The notes below the pieces were generated by a model. That model made no database searches. It was not told the DNA's origin and saw only the letters and a list, made by a program, of their open reading frames with translations. DNA of 64,000 nt from Algoriphagus winogradskyi (lineage in GTDB: Bacteria; Bacteroidota; Bacteroidia; Cytophagales; Cyclobacteriaceae): positions 248,001 through 312,000 of the forward strand of contig NZ_FXUA01000006.1 in NCBI RefSeq assembly GCF_900182815.1, in the 5' to 3' direction. Position numbers and translations under genes: made by a program. Below, piece after piece: positions 25,696-35,736 of the stretch (its first letter is position 1; the number at the start of each line of letters is the position of its first letter).

Positions 25696-28427
25696 AAAAA
25701 ATTCTACTCCTGATTTTAGTTGTTTTCTTTTTTACAGATTTAGAGGCTCAGACATACAACCCTAAGTTTACAGGAATGTATATAGGCGTGCCATTTGAAA
25801 GATTTGTAGAACGGATCGAGTCAGAATCTACTTATAAATTTTTCTTCAAAAAGGGAGATATAGAGAATCTTCAAGTCAATTTGCAGGCAAACGATTCGGA
25901 TATCAGGATGATTTTGAATCAAGCACTTGCTGAGACCGGCCTGACCTATTCAGTTGATATGTCAAATAGAATTTGGATCACAAAGGGTGCAAAAATTCAG
26001 ATTGAATTCCCAAAGGATTATTTTTTGGTTCAAGAGCGGCAAGATAATCTGGCAAATCCTGGAGATTCCTTAGGTGCATTTGATAAGAACAAGCGATTTG
26101 TGATTGGGAAGACAGCGGATAATCCACAGTCTAAAACAGCAACATTGAGTGGCGTGGTAAGCAGCATTGAATCTGGCAAGCCAATGAATGGAGCGATTGT
26201 TTTGGAGAAAGTAGACTACAATCAGGTCGCTACAGATCAGAATGGAAAGTATCAGCTCACCCTTCCAAAGGGAAGACATACCATCTGGGTGCAAAATATT
26301 GGAGGCTTTCAAGAGCAGCGTCAAATAGATTTGAAAGGAGATGGAGTATTCAATATGAGTATCGAGGAGACCATACTTTCCCTTGATGAAGTAGTAGTAA
26401 GTTCTGGGGCGCTTTCGAACGTGAATAAGCTGGATATGGGGGTTCAGTCCATCAGTATTGCAGAGGTAAAAAGGCTTCCTGCGGTCTTGGGTGAGGTGGA
26501 TGTGCTCAAGGGAATTCTGATAATGCCGGGTGTGAATACAGTTGGTGAAGCTACCTCTGGATTTAATGTTCGTGGTGGAGCAGCTGATCAAAACTTAATT
26601 CTTTATGGAAACTCTACGATTTTCAACCCCACGCATGCTTTCGGCTTTTTCTCTGCTTTCAATGCAGACCTTGTAAATGGAGTAGAACTCTACAAAGGGT
26701 CTATTCCTGTCAACTATGGTGGACGACTTTCTTCTGTATTGCAAGTGGACCCAAAATTTGGAAGAAAAGACAAAATTGGTGGATCTGGTGGTATAGGTAT
26801 CCTTACGAGTAGATTGAGTCTGGATGGTCCGATCGGTGATAAGACGACCTTTATGATTGGAGGAAGAACAACTTACTCGGATTGGGCTTTAAACCTCTTG
26901 GACGAGGAAGCTGATTTGAATGATAGCAAAATCACCTTCTATGACATTAACGCAAATATTCAGCATTCTATTAATGAGCAAAACACGTTGGAGTTGACCG
27001 CTTATTTGAGTCAAGATGATTTTCGATTTGACCCTGATACTACCTACTCCTACCAAAATGTAAATGTTGCATTAGGATGGAAGCACTTCTTCAATGATGC
27101 CTTGGAAGGAAGATTTACTGTTGGGAGCGATAGTTATGAATTTGGAATCATCGGAGTAGAGAACCCTCTTAATTCCTTCGATTTTGGATTTAATGTTAAT
27201 CAACTCTTTTTAAAGGCTGATTTTGAATATCGAAAAAGTGATAAGCATATTTTCAATTTTGGAGTGCATGGTATTCAGTATAAGCTAAATCCTGGAAGGA
27301 ATAGTCCCTATGGTTCCGAATCCATTGTACTGGAAAAAGAGCTGGATGAGGAAAATGCCCGAGAGGTCTCATTATTTTTTGGAGATGAATTTACAGTTTC
27401 AGAAAAGCTATCAGTGAGTTATGGAGGTCGGTATATGTTCTATCAATTGTTGGGGCCCATGACCGTGAACCAATATGTGGAAGGAGCTCCGATAACCGAC
27501 AGTAATGTGATAGGAGAGAAGACTTTTGCTGATGGCGAAAATGTCAAAACCTATCATGGACCTGAATTCAGGGTTTCCGCAAGGTATACCCTAGATAATA
27601 GGTCTTCTGTTAAAGCTGGGTTCAACACCATGCGACAGAATATACATTTGTTGTCCAACACGTCATCCATAGCGCCAACTGATTCCTGGAAGTTGAGCGA
27701 TACCTATATCCGGCCTCAAACTGGAGGACAGGCGTCTGTGGGTTATTATAGAAATCTTGCGCAAAATAAGCTGGAGTTTTCTACAGAAGTTTATTATCGC
27801 TACATGAATAACCTGCTGGATTATCGATCAGGAGCTAATATTATTCTTAATGAAAATATAGAACAGGATGTATTAAATTCTGATGGGAAAGCTTACGGCG
27901 TGGAGCTTTTGCTTAGGAAAAGCACAGGCTTGCTACAGGGATCTATTGCTTATACTTATTCCCGTTCGTTGATGAGAACCTCAGATGACCCAAGTATTGA
28001 GAAAATTAATAATGGAGACTTTTACTCCAGTAATTTTGATCAGCCGCATCACTTGGTAGTTACCGCCAATTATGAATTGAGCAAGCGAGTGAATACTTCC
28101 TTAAATGTTAATTACAGCACGGGTCGTCCAATCACATTGCCTATTTCTAAGTTTGAATATGCAGGATCAGAGCGTGTGTATTTCTCGGATCGCAATGCCT
28201 ACAGAATACCAGATTATTTTAGAGTGGACTTTTCCATCAACCTGGAGGGGAGTCACAAGATTAAAAAATTGGCACATTCCTCCTGGTCACTTGGAGTCTA
28301 TAATTTGTTAGGTAGAAGCAATCCTTACTCCGTTTATTACACTCCTGTAGAAGGTCAATTAAGAGGTTATCAATTGTCAATATTTGCTCAGCCTATTCCG
28401 TTTATTACCTACAATTTCCGTTTCTGA
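25692..28427 (+). CDS. TonB-dependent receptor with STN-like and CarboxypepD_reg domains
   Basis: A 911-residue outer membrane receptor. The signal peptide ends at LEAQ. Residues about 25-110 resemble a secretin/TonB short N-terminal (STN) domain (FVERIESESTYKFFFKKGD). A CarboxypepD_reg-like domain covers about 150-225. The plug domain begins after EVVVSSG and has the GFNVRGGAADQNLILYG motif. A barrel follows to the end (ITYNFRF). The plug lacks the SusC signature and there is no SusD partner. Instead a DUF4249 lipoprotein follows with a 1-bp overlap, a combination common in Bacteroidota. The ligand is unknown. Confidence 0.93.
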   Translation: MKKILLLILVVFFFTDLEAQTYNPKFTGMYIGVPFERFVERIESESTYKFFFKKGDIENLQVNLQANDSDIRMILNQALAETGLTYSVDMSNRIWITKGAKIQIEFPKDYFLVQERQDNLANPGDSLGAFDKNKRFVIGKTADNPQSKTATLSGVVSSIESGKPMNGAIVLEKVDYNQVATDQNGKYQLTLPKGRHTIWVQNIGGFQEQRQIDLKGDGVFNMSIEETILSLDEVVVSSGALSNVNKLDMGVQSISIAEVKRLPAVLGEVDVLKGILIMPGVNTVGEATSGFNVRGGAADQNLILYGNSTIFNPTHAFGFFSAFNADLVNGVELYKGSIPVNYGGRLSSVLQVDPKFGRKDKIGGSGGIGILTSRLSLDGPIGDKTTFMIGGRTTYSDWALNLLDEEADLNDSKITFYDINANIQHSINEQNTLELTAYLSQDDFRFDPDTTYSYQNVNVALGWKHFFNDALEGRFTVGSDSYEFGIIGVENPLNSFDFGFNVNQLFLKADFEYRKSDKHIFNFGVHGIQYKLNPGRNSPYGSESIVLEKELDEENAREVSLFFGDEFTVSEKLSVSYGGRYMFYQLLGPMTVNQYVEGAPITDSNVIGEKTFADGENVKTYHGPEFRVSARYTLDNRSSVKAGFNTMRQNIHLLSNTSSIAPTDSWKLSDTYIRPQTGGQASVGYYRNLAQNKLEFSTEVYYRYMNNLLDYRSGANIILNENIEQDVLNSDGKAYGVELLLRKSTGLLQGSIAYTYSRSLMRTSDDPSIEKINNGDFYSSNFDQPHHLVVTANYELSKRVNTSLNVNYSTGRPITLPISKFEYAGSERVYFSDRNAYRIPDYFRVDFSINLEGSHKIKKLAHSSWSLGVYNLLGRSNPYSVYYTPVEGQLRGYQLSIFAQPIPFITYNFRF

Positions 28428-29584
28428 TGAATAGACTTGTGCTACTTATATTATTTTGTGGGATGCTCCTTAGTGGATGCAGAGAGCCATTCAATCCAGA
28501 AATTGAACCCGCAGATCTTTCTGTTTTGGTAGTGGAGGGGTATTTGGATACAGAGGGATTACCTAGCAAGTTAAAGCTAAGTTATACCCAGAATATTCAG
28601 ACTACTAATTCTTATTTACCTAGCTATCCATCTGCTGTAGTTTTTCTGAGATCAGAATCTGGCGAGCAATATCCTTTAACAGATTTAGGCTCTGGAGAAT
28701 TTGAGTTTGCGTATGATATTCCTGAAAATCAGAATTACAGGCTCTACATCTCAACCAATGAAGGAAGAAGCTATACTTCTGATTTGCTACAGCCCATTCT
28801 CACGCCTGAGATCATTGATGTGGGTTTTGTGGAAAATGAGCTTGGAGTTGAAGTTTATTTGACCACTAAAGGAGACGAAAACGCGGATGATTTCTTGTGG
28901 ACATTTGAGGAGACCTATTCTTTTCGCCCTAAATTCCTGTCTTATTATAAATTTGATCCTGAGACAGCAGATATAGTTTATAGGGATCAAGATGAAAGAA
29001 CTGACTTATGCTATCGAGGTTCAGTGAGCTCTGATTTGATCTTGGAAACATCTTCAAGATTTGAAGATCAATTCGTTTTCAGACAGTCAATAACCCAAAT
29101 TCTGAAAAATGATGAGCGACTGGGATTAAAATACAGTATTTTGATTTCCCAGAAAGCCTTGGATAAAAAAGCGTCAGAATTCTGGGAGATACTTCGTAAA
29201 AACTCAGATGATATTGGTTCGATTTTTAGTCCCTTACCTTCAAATATAGGAGGAAACATCAACAATGATCAGGATCCTGATGCACCTGTGGTAGGATTCG
29301 TAAGCTTGGGTACGATTAGACAAAAGAGATTGTTTATATCTGTGCAAGAAGTAGCACCTTGGATTGTCTATGAGCCCGCTTATGGAGGATGTTTTGTTGA
29401 ACCGGATACCATACCCAAAACTGAATATGCCCAATCATTCGCTAGTGGCAGCTTTGTTCCTGTTTTTCCAATTTTTTCTGAGTTCAATGAATTGGAGCCA
29501 ATTGGGTATCGAGGATCGCCTAGACCATGTACTGATTGTACGCTTAGAGGAACAAATGTAAAACCTGATTTCTGGGAGGATTAA
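28427..29584 (+). CDS. DUF4249 domain-containing lipoprotein
   Basis: A 385-residue lipoprotein (lipobox LLSGC, about residues 14-18) with the DUF4249 layout: an early LSVLVVEGYLDTEG strand, a beta-sandwich with GEFEFAYDIPENQNYRLYI, and a Cys-rich C-terminus (CTDCTLRG). DUF4249 proteins are surface-exposed partners of TonB receptors and probably play a SusD-like role. Its start codon overlaps the stop of the receptor gene and its stop is one base from the next start. Confidence 0.9.
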   Translation: MNRLVLLILFCGMLLSGCREPFNPEIEPADLSVLVVEGYLDTEGLPSKLKLSYTQNIQTTNSYLPSYPSAVVFLRSESGEQYPLTDLGSGEFEFAYDIPENQNYRLYISTNEGRSYTSDLLQPILTPEIIDVGFVENELGVEVYLTTKGDENADDFLWTFEETYSFRPKFLSYYKFDPETADIVYRDQDERTDLCYRGSVSSDLILETSSRFEDQFVFRQSITQILKNDERLGLKYSILISQKALDKKASEFWEILRKNSDDIGSIFSPLPSNIGGNINNDQDPDAPVVGFVSLGTIRQKRLFISVQEVAPWIVYEPAYGGCFVEPDTIPKTEYAQSFASGSFVPVFPIFSEFNELEPIGYRGSPRPCTDCTLRGTNVKPDFWED

Positions 29585-29585
29585 T

Positions 29586-31202
29586 ATGAACTTATCACAT
29601 AAATGCCTCGCCGTATTAATTTTTTCTCTGGGTTTTATCACAGTGACTTTAGGACAGACTAGTGAGAATGAAACTGTCTCTTTTACTATTCCAAAGACGA
29701 TCTATTTTGGAGGCGAACGAGTTTGGATTAACAGCCAATCTATGATTGGAGACATCCCTACAGACTCGAAGATTATTTATGCAGAATTGCTGAATCGTTA
29801 TAATGAGTCAGTTGCAATAGCCAAGATGCCCTTAGAGCATGGCCAGAGTTTTAACTTTCTTCAGATTCCGACAAACCTGCCATCCGATAATTACTTGCTT
29901 CGGGTATTTACCAGAATAAGCCCATACCAAAACTTGGAAGAAGGATTGGTCCAACAATTCATCACCGTATTTAATAAAACCGTTCCTCCTACAGTAGTGG
30001 CTGAACGAAAGGTGGTTTCTAGAATTCATGAGTCAAGTGAGATCGTGCTGTCTCAGCAGGTGAGCGCTCCCGGTACAACTCTAAAAATAGATTTTCCAAC
30101 TGATATTGAAATTAGTAATGTGAGTATAGCCTCATTGAATCCTTTCATAGCTGAGCAAGGGATAATCTCTTCCTCGTTTGCCTACGAGTCTATAGATAAG
30201 CATAGTTTGATTCCGGAGCTTTTTGGGCACGTCATTGAAGCGAAACTTGAAGAGACAGCTATTGATACTACCAAATTGTATTACATGTCCCTACATGGTG
30301 AAAAGTCAGCGCTTTTTACAGATCGTCCTGATGCAAACGGTAGCTTGTATTTCGATGCAGGAGGGATGCGAAATTGGAAATATTTAGTTGCTCAAGCTGA
30401 TGGAAATGAGTCTTTACTAGATTTTGGTATAGTTTCTCCTGCTCCAGTGACTCATTTTAAAAAGGATTTTATTTTCCCTCAACTCGAAATAAGTCCTGAA
30501 GATCAGATTTACCTACAGGAATTGTTGAAAGGTGGGCAGATAGAGGGTTATTTCGTCAATGAGTATGATGCCACCCAAATGCCGGTGGTAACAGGGTTTT
30601 TGGAAGATCGTACCTACCTACTAGACGACTACATCAGGTTTGAGACGGTTGGTACGGTGATTAAGGAATATGTCCCTGAGATTTCGCAAAGGAATGTAAA
30701 GAAAAAGAAGGAGTTTCGAGTTTTGGATAATGTTATGTTTACAGTCTTTGACTCCAATCCTCTAATGCTAATTGATGCATTGGTTGTTTTTGATTCGGAT
30801 GTACTAGCTTCTTTCGATCCTACTAATTTCAAAAAATTAGACGTGTTGACTCGGACGTTTTTCTTAAATGAAGAGAAATTTCCAGGGGTAATGAGCTTCA
30901 GTTCATATAAGAATGATTTTGGAGGATTCCCTATACCGTCAAATGCGATTTATCTGGACTATGTAGGTATTCAGCCGAAGGTGAAATCTACCGAAAGGCT
31001 CTTTTCAGCTCCAATAGAGGAAGAGCGAATCATGGATTGGAGAACAGTTCTTTACTGGTCTGATGCCCCTGAGTCAGCTGCTGTACGTAATTCAATGGAA
31101 ATCAAACTTCCTGATCTAAAAGGAAAGTATAAGGTCACGCTGAAATCTAAAACGCCTCAAGGAGATACTAAGGAGTACACAAGAACCTTTGAGGTCAAAT
31201 AG
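29586..31202 (+). CDS. Secreted MG2-like (macroglobulin-type) protein
   Basis: A 538-residue exported protein (signal peptide ending near TLGQ). The first 120 mature residues look like an MG2 domain of the alpha-2-macroglobulin type (IYFGGERVWINSQSM, YAELLNRYNESVAIAKMPL, LPSDNYLLRVFTRI). The remainder is beta-rich and closes with a YKVTLKSKTPQGD strand typical of this Bacteroidota family. It lacks a thioester motif and is far shorter than true macroglobulins. It is the last gene of the TonB-receptor/DUF4249 operon and converges with the MscS gene 4 bp away. Confidence 0.7.
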   Translation: MNLSHKCLAVLIFSLGFITVTLGQTSENETVSFTIPKTIYFGGERVWINSQSMIGDIPTDSKIIYAELLNRYNESVAIAKMPLEHGQSFNFLQIPTNLPSDNYLLRVFTRISPYQNLEEGLVQQFITVFNKTVPPTVVAERKVVSRIHESSEIVLSQQVSAPGTTLKIDFPTDIEISNVSIASLNPFIAEQGIISSSFAYESIDKHSLIPELFGHVIEAKLEETAIDTTKLYYMSLHGEKSALFTDRPDANGSLYFDAGGMRNWKYLVAQADGNESLLDFGIVSPAPVTHFKKDFIFPQLEISPEDQIYLQELLKGGQIEGYFVNEYDATQMPVVTGFLEDRTYLLDDYIRFETVGTVIKEYVPEISQRNVKKKKEFRVLDNVMFTVFDSNPLMLIDALVVFDSDVLASFDPTNFKKLDVLTRTFFLNEEKFPGVMSFSSYKNDFGGFPIPSNAIYLDYVGIQPKVKSTERLFSAPIEEERIMDWRTVLYWSDAPESAAVRNSMEIKLPDLKGKYKVTLKSKTPQGDTKEYTRTFEVK

Positions 31203-31206
31203 GTTT

Positions 31207-32862
31207 TTAATCGTCTTTTCGTTTCAGCTCTGACTTTAGGAAGTCATTCAGCTTCGCTTCATATTGACCATGATATTCGGGCACTAGCGTTTTCTTTTCG
31301 GGGAATGACTCCATGTGCAAGGTTTGGGTCGGGAATGCGAATCGCACCCCAAGTGAGTTTGCAAGCTTTACAATTTGAACCAAAATTTCATGTCGGCATC
31401 TCAATTCTTCACCCCAGTTTGGCACTTCGAAGAAAATGTAAAACATGATGTCTTGACTAAAAGAGGATAAATTGTTGAAATACACATGAAACATATCCTT
31501 TCGAGTTTCAGGATGTGCCAAAACAATTTCTCTTAGACCTTTTACAAACTCATCAATGAGTGCAGGTGGAGTGTCATAAGTGACTGTCAAGGTGGTATAA
31601 AACCTTCTGTATTGTCTTAATCCATGATTGTCTAAGATAGCATCTGCTATTTTGCCATTTGGCACGTACATCAGTGAATTTCTGAACGTCCTGATTCGGG
31701 TAGATCTGAATCCAACTTCTTCGACGGTACCGTCGATGTCACCAGAGGTAATCCAATCCCCGACCTGGAAAGGTTTATCAATGAAAATCATAACTGAACC
31801 GAAAAAGTTTTTGATCGTATCCTGAGCTGCTAATGCAATGGCTACACCACCAATGGAAAGACCAGTCAGGAATGGGATAATATCCAGATTTAGGCCATCT
31901 CTTAGAATGAACAGGGTTCCTACAATGATGACGAAAGCCTTAAGGGTTTTCCGCATCAATGGCACTAACTGATCATCTAAAGTAGACTCTGTTTTAGTAG
32001 CCAACTTGGTGAAATAAGCAGCTACCACATCTGCCAATTTATAGAAAATGATAGTGATCAGGAAAGGCTTAAGTGTTCTAAATACAATCACTATCCAAGA
32101 CCAGATCTCTATCGGCAACTGCAATACCCGGATAAAAAGTGAAAGTAAAACCACTATAAAATAGATGCTGATAACCCGGGCGACGGGCAGGATATAATCT
32201 TCACCTACCTTGCCGTAGCCGTATCTTTTAAATAGGTAAAGTATCAGTTTGTCAACAACCAAGGTGAACAACCAATGCGCAAGAAATACCAATAAAAGAA
32301 GGACGAATAAGCCTACTAATTGCCAAAGATGGAGACCCAGATATTGTTCATTTCCAATTTTGGGAAGTATATTGAGAAGCTTTGCGGTACCGAAAGGATA
32401 GGTCTCAGAGTGAAGTTTATCTATTTGACTTACGCTGAAAGCAGAGTATTGCCAAGTGTCGCCATTTTTTTGAAGAAATATTCCCGGTAGTTTTTTCTTA
32501 TCGAAGTAATAAATGTTCTCATTTTTTGCAGAGGTGCTGTCGGAATAGTTTTGCTCGTTTGGAATATCGTTTGTGCGAATGAGAATTCCTTTTCCCTCAA
32601 AAATCTGCTTCAGTTTTACTGCCAGGCGCTCTCCATTTTTACCTTCAACATCTGAGAGATCTAGTGTTTTAGCTGCATTTTCAGGCTGATAATTCCCTTC
32701 TTCCAGATTATAGAAAAAAGAGAGAGTGGTATGGTAAGGAGAATTCAGATTTACTGAGCTGGCAGCTTCTAAATCATCCTGATTATCTAAGACAAGCTGG
32801 GAAAAAGAGTGAGTGCTAACCCAAATAAGCAGGAATAAGGAAAGGAAATACTTTTTCGGCAT
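31207..32862 (-). CDS. MscS-family mechanosensitive ion channel
   Basis: A 551-residue inner membrane protein. I chose the ATG at 32862, which gives a signal peptide (PKKYFLSLFLLIWV); the frame extends 17 codons upstream without support. A periplasmic domain of about 150 residues is followed by about five membrane helices. The pore-lining TM3 reads FLTGLSIGGVAIALAAQDT, and the beta domain has FQVGDWIT and VEEVGFRSTRIRTF. MscS channels release osmolytes on hypo-osmotic shock. The periplasmic extension is typical of Bacteroidota members. Upstream genes on this strand start 69 bp away. Confidence 0.93.
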   Translation of the reverse strand: MPKKYFLSLFLLIWVSTHSFSQLVLDNQDDLEAASSVNLNSPYHTTLSFFYNLEEGNYQPENAAKTLDLSDVEGKNGERLAVKLKQIFEGKGILIRTNDIPNEQNYSDSTSAKNENIYYFDKKKLPGIFLQKNGDTWQYSAFSVSQIDKLHSETYPFGTAKLLNILPKIGNEQYLGLHLWQLVGLFVLLLLVFLAHWLFTLVVDKLILYLFKRYGYGKVGEDYILPVARVISIYFIVVLLSLFIRVLQLPIEIWSWIVIVFRTLKPFLITIIFYKLADVVAAYFTKLATKTESTLDDQLVPLMRKTLKAFVIIVGTLFILRDGLNLDIIPFLTGLSIGGVAIALAAQDTIKNFFGSVMIFIDKPFQVGDWITSGDIDGTVEEVGFRSTRIRTFRNSLMYVPNGKIADAILDNHGLRQYRRFYTTLTVTYDTPPALIDEFVKGLREIVLAHPETRKDMFHVYFNNLSSFSQDIMFYIFFEVPNWGEELRCRHEILVQIVKLANSLGVRFAFPTQTLHMESFPEKKTLVPEYHGQYEAKLNDFLKSELKRKDD

Positions 32863-32930
32863 GAGTAGAATCTGTGATTTTTTGCAAGTTAGCCATTCGC
32901 TAGCCCAAGCCAAAGAAAATTTGGTTCTGC

Positions 32931-35636
32931 TTAATTAGCTAATTGAAATTCTGTAAGTGTGGAACGACTCACTGTTCTGATTAAATATTGATCTAAAGAT
33001 GCCTGATAGGTAATTTGGATAGTGCCAGTACTCTCTAGAGGCATGGTGGTTTGTAGATTCCCACTCAGATCATACAGATAGCAAAAGCCTTGATTAAGAT
33101 CAGTGATTGCGAATAATTGTCTGTCAGAACCGAAATCAAAGTATTGATAGAGTAGATTCTCGTCCGAGACTCTTGTGCTGAACAGCCTCTTTTCACTTCT
33201 ATCTAGGACACTTACTTCGTTATATTGTCGTGAGATAAATACAAAATCGTTCTGTTTCTGATCAGGAATCAGTAAAAACTCACTATCACGATCATCTTTG
33301 ACCAGTTGGTTTCTATAGCCAACTTCTCCATTGAAGTTAGTATGAATTACCTCACCATTTGCGGTAATTCCCACCAACTGGCTGGATCTAGAGCTCGGAT
33401 CCCTCCAAGATATCAAACCAGAAGTAAATGATTCACCAAGTTTGATTGAAGAACCAGCTTGACTTTCGCCCCTTCGGTTAAAAAGGTGAAGTGCGCCATT
33501 TTCAGCTAATGCTACCATGTAATCCCCCTTTCCGGGAACACGGTAATGCGCAGGTGCACCTATGGTTTTGGCTCCAATGCGATTAGGATTCCAACCTTCC
33601 AGTTTGTTACCAGTTTTGTCAATTAAATATAAATTGCCAGCTTCTGTGCTGACGAAAAAGCGATAATCTTTAGAGTTACTATAATCGACTAGGTTGAGAT
33701 GGGTGATTTTCTCAGCATTTGCTCCAAAAGGATATCCAGGTAGGGGAGTGCCTAGTCTATCAATTCCATAGATTTTATCAGCTGTTGCGACTAACAGTTG
33801 AAGCTTACCGTTTTTATAGTAATCAATTTGAAATGCATCTGAAACAATAGGTCCTGTAAGTTGCTCTGAGTAAACCTCCTGGCCAGCAGAATTGATTAAA
33901 TAGAGGACATTATTCTGGTCCTGTACCAATAAATCTTCCGTATTGTCCTGATAGTTTATGATTGATTTTGGACCATAGATTAACTGGTGGTCAAAGGAAA
34001 TCCTATTGCTTGGCTGCAAGGATATTGCATCAGTTGTTTCAATATTTGGCTTGGATCCACCGTCATAGGGAAAACTAAGAGTGGCTTCTGTTTTGTCCTG
34101 TATCTGATTTATTTTGAAGGAAACCCAAGGGAAGGAAAGAAATGCCTCTGAATATTTCTGTAAGAATGAACTCCAGGATGGATTTGCTTTTTTTGTCCAA
34201 GTATCCCAAATGTTATCAGTAAGATAAATGCGACTAAAGCCAGCGGTAGGGGTCAAGTCTTTTTTGGCTTCTGGGGCTCTAGCAGATTTTCCCCAGGTAC
34301 TACCAGAATTGATGTCGTCTAGCATCAGCTTCATTGCCTGCTGAGAATTGGTAAAGATTAACACATCTTCGTCTGAGGTAATGAACGTCTGCCCAAAGCC
34401 TGGGAATTTTCCTCCAAATAAATGTGCAGGAAAATCTTCCTCGGATAGATAAAGAATCTCATGACCTGAATAGAAATCAGAACCTTCGTCGCTCTCGCTT
34501 TCTTGAAATTCTTTGAGTTGCTGGATAGCAAGATCAGCATCTCTAGTCCGAGCCAATAGAGCCAGATTTTGATCTGCCCCACCAGTATTTTCTAGATCCA
34601 ATAAATATAATTCCCCTGTAAATGAGTCTAAAAACCCCTTGTCAAGCAGTTTTCTCTGAATATCTCCACTGAATGTTGCTCTGGCTATAAAAGCGCGATT
34701 AGTGATTTTCTGTGTTTCATAGATGCTCTCCAGGTTAATCTGGGTCAGCGCAAGCGTTCTAATAGAGATAACATCCTCAATAGATGCAAGATTTGCCTGA
34801 ATAGAGGGGGTGAAATTAACCTCCTCTCCATACACTACCGGTCCTTTGAAAACCAGCTGATTTTCTTCCAAAGTAAGGTCCAAAGACGCTACCCCAGGCA
34901 TAATTTCCAAAGCAGCAATTGTCGGGCTTTCTCTCAATCCACCTACACCCTTCAGGAGGCTGGATAATCCTTTACCATCGATGATCAGTCGACCTTGCGC
35001 ATCAGAATTATACGGGATAGCTTTTGCCAGCGAGTAAAAACTTAATTGATCCTCATTTACATAAAAGCGAATGGCTTCTTCCACTAAGAAGGAGGAAGAT
35101 GATACCACTGCCAAATCTCCTAGAAGTGAAATACTCCAAAGTCGGTTATTATCTGCATTGTAGTATTCCAATACATCTTGATCAGAGTATTTTCTTGATT
35201 GGAATCTTGACCCTGCAGGGAGACGTGATTTGATTTCTTCGATGAAATCTGTAGTGGTGGATGGCTTGAGATTTATAGTAAAAAGTAGTTCGAATGTCTC
35301 AATCCCTGTGGAATGAAGGCTGACGGTGGCTTGTTGTCCTTTTAGAGATTTTGCTATTTCGCCTGTTCCTCCATTCAGGCTATCTAAGGTGATGAGTTGA
35401 TCAGATAGTCTTTGAAAAGCTGGAAATGCTTTTAAAATATCCCAAACAGGGTCATTTACTAGGGTATTCCATTGGTTTGCGCCTTCGTAGGTTTCAAACA
35501 CAAAAACGGCATTCTGACTGATTACTTCTAAGCTATTGACATTGCGAGAAGAAAAGTAGGATTTGTAAATCCAAAAACCTCCAGCAGCGAGGAGTAGGGT
35601 GGTAAAAAGTATAAGAAGGCTTTTCCAGATCTTCAC
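32931..35636 (-). CDS. Membrane-anchored protein with C-terminal beta-propeller-like repeats
   Basis: A 901-residue protein with one N-terminal membrane segment (LLILFTTLLLAAGGFWIY) and the rest probably periplasmic. Residues about 35-500 resemble the DUF3352-type architecture (helical and beta segments with repeated LL-dominated motifs), and residues about 560-900 show repeating strands such as YKNGKLQLLVATADKIYGIDR and AENGALHLFNRRGES, like a PQQ or WD beta-propeller. I do not assign a function. It probably forms an operon with the mscS gene on the same strand. Confidence 0.6.
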   Translation of the reverse strand: MKIWKSLLILFTTLLLAAGGFWIYKSYFSSRNVNSLEVISQNAVFVFETYEGANQWNTLVNDPVWDILKAFPAFQRLSDQLITLDSLNGGTGEIAKSLKGQQATVSLHSTGIETFELLFTINLKPSTTTDFIEEIKSRLPAGSRFQSRKYSDQDVLEYYNADNNRLWSISLLGDLAVVSSSSFLVEEAIRFYVNEDQLSFYSLAKAIPYNSDAQGRLIIDGKGLSSLLKGVGGLRESPTIAALEIMPGVASLDLTLEENQLVFKGPVVYGEEVNFTPSIQANLASIEDVISIRTLALTQINLESIYETQKITNRAFIARATFSGDIQRKLLDKGFLDSFTGELYLLDLENTGGADQNLALLARTRDADLAIQQLKEFQESESDEGSDFYSGHEILYLSEEDFPAHLFGGKFPGFGQTFITSDEDVLIFTNSQQAMKLMLDDINSGSTWGKSARAPEAKKDLTPTAGFSRIYLTDNIWDTWTKKANPSWSSFLQKYSEAFLSFPWVSFKINQIQDKTEATLSFPYDGGSKPNIETTDAISLQPSNRISFDHQLIYGPKSIINYQDNTEDLLVQDQNNVLYLINSAGQEVYSEQLTGPIVSDAFQIDYYKNGKLQLLVATADKIYGIDRLGTPLPGYPFGANAEKITHLNLVDYSNSKDYRFFVSTEAGNLYLIDKTGNKLEGWNPNRIGAKTIGAPAHYRVPGKGDYMVALAENGALHLFNRRGESQAGSSIKLGESFTSGLISWRDPSSRSSQLVGITANGEVIHTNFNGEVGYRNQLVKDDRDSEFLLIPDQKQNDFVFISRQYNEVSVLDRSEKRLFSTRVSDENLLYQYFDFGSDRQLFAITDLNQGFCYLYDLSGNLQTTMPLESTGTIQITYQASLDQYLIRTVSRSTLTEFQLAN

Positions 35637-35736
35637 AGGCTCAGCGATGGTTCAGACGGCATATTACAAAAATCAGACCTAAGAAACCTTTGCACAAGCA
35701 AGAGAATCTCAGGTCTGATATATAAAAGAACTAGTA

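Noticed and set aside
26070..26591. A 173-codon minus-strand frame inside the TonB receptor gene
   Set aside because: It is antisense to a well-supported receptor gene and its composition does not resemble a protein of any family I know.
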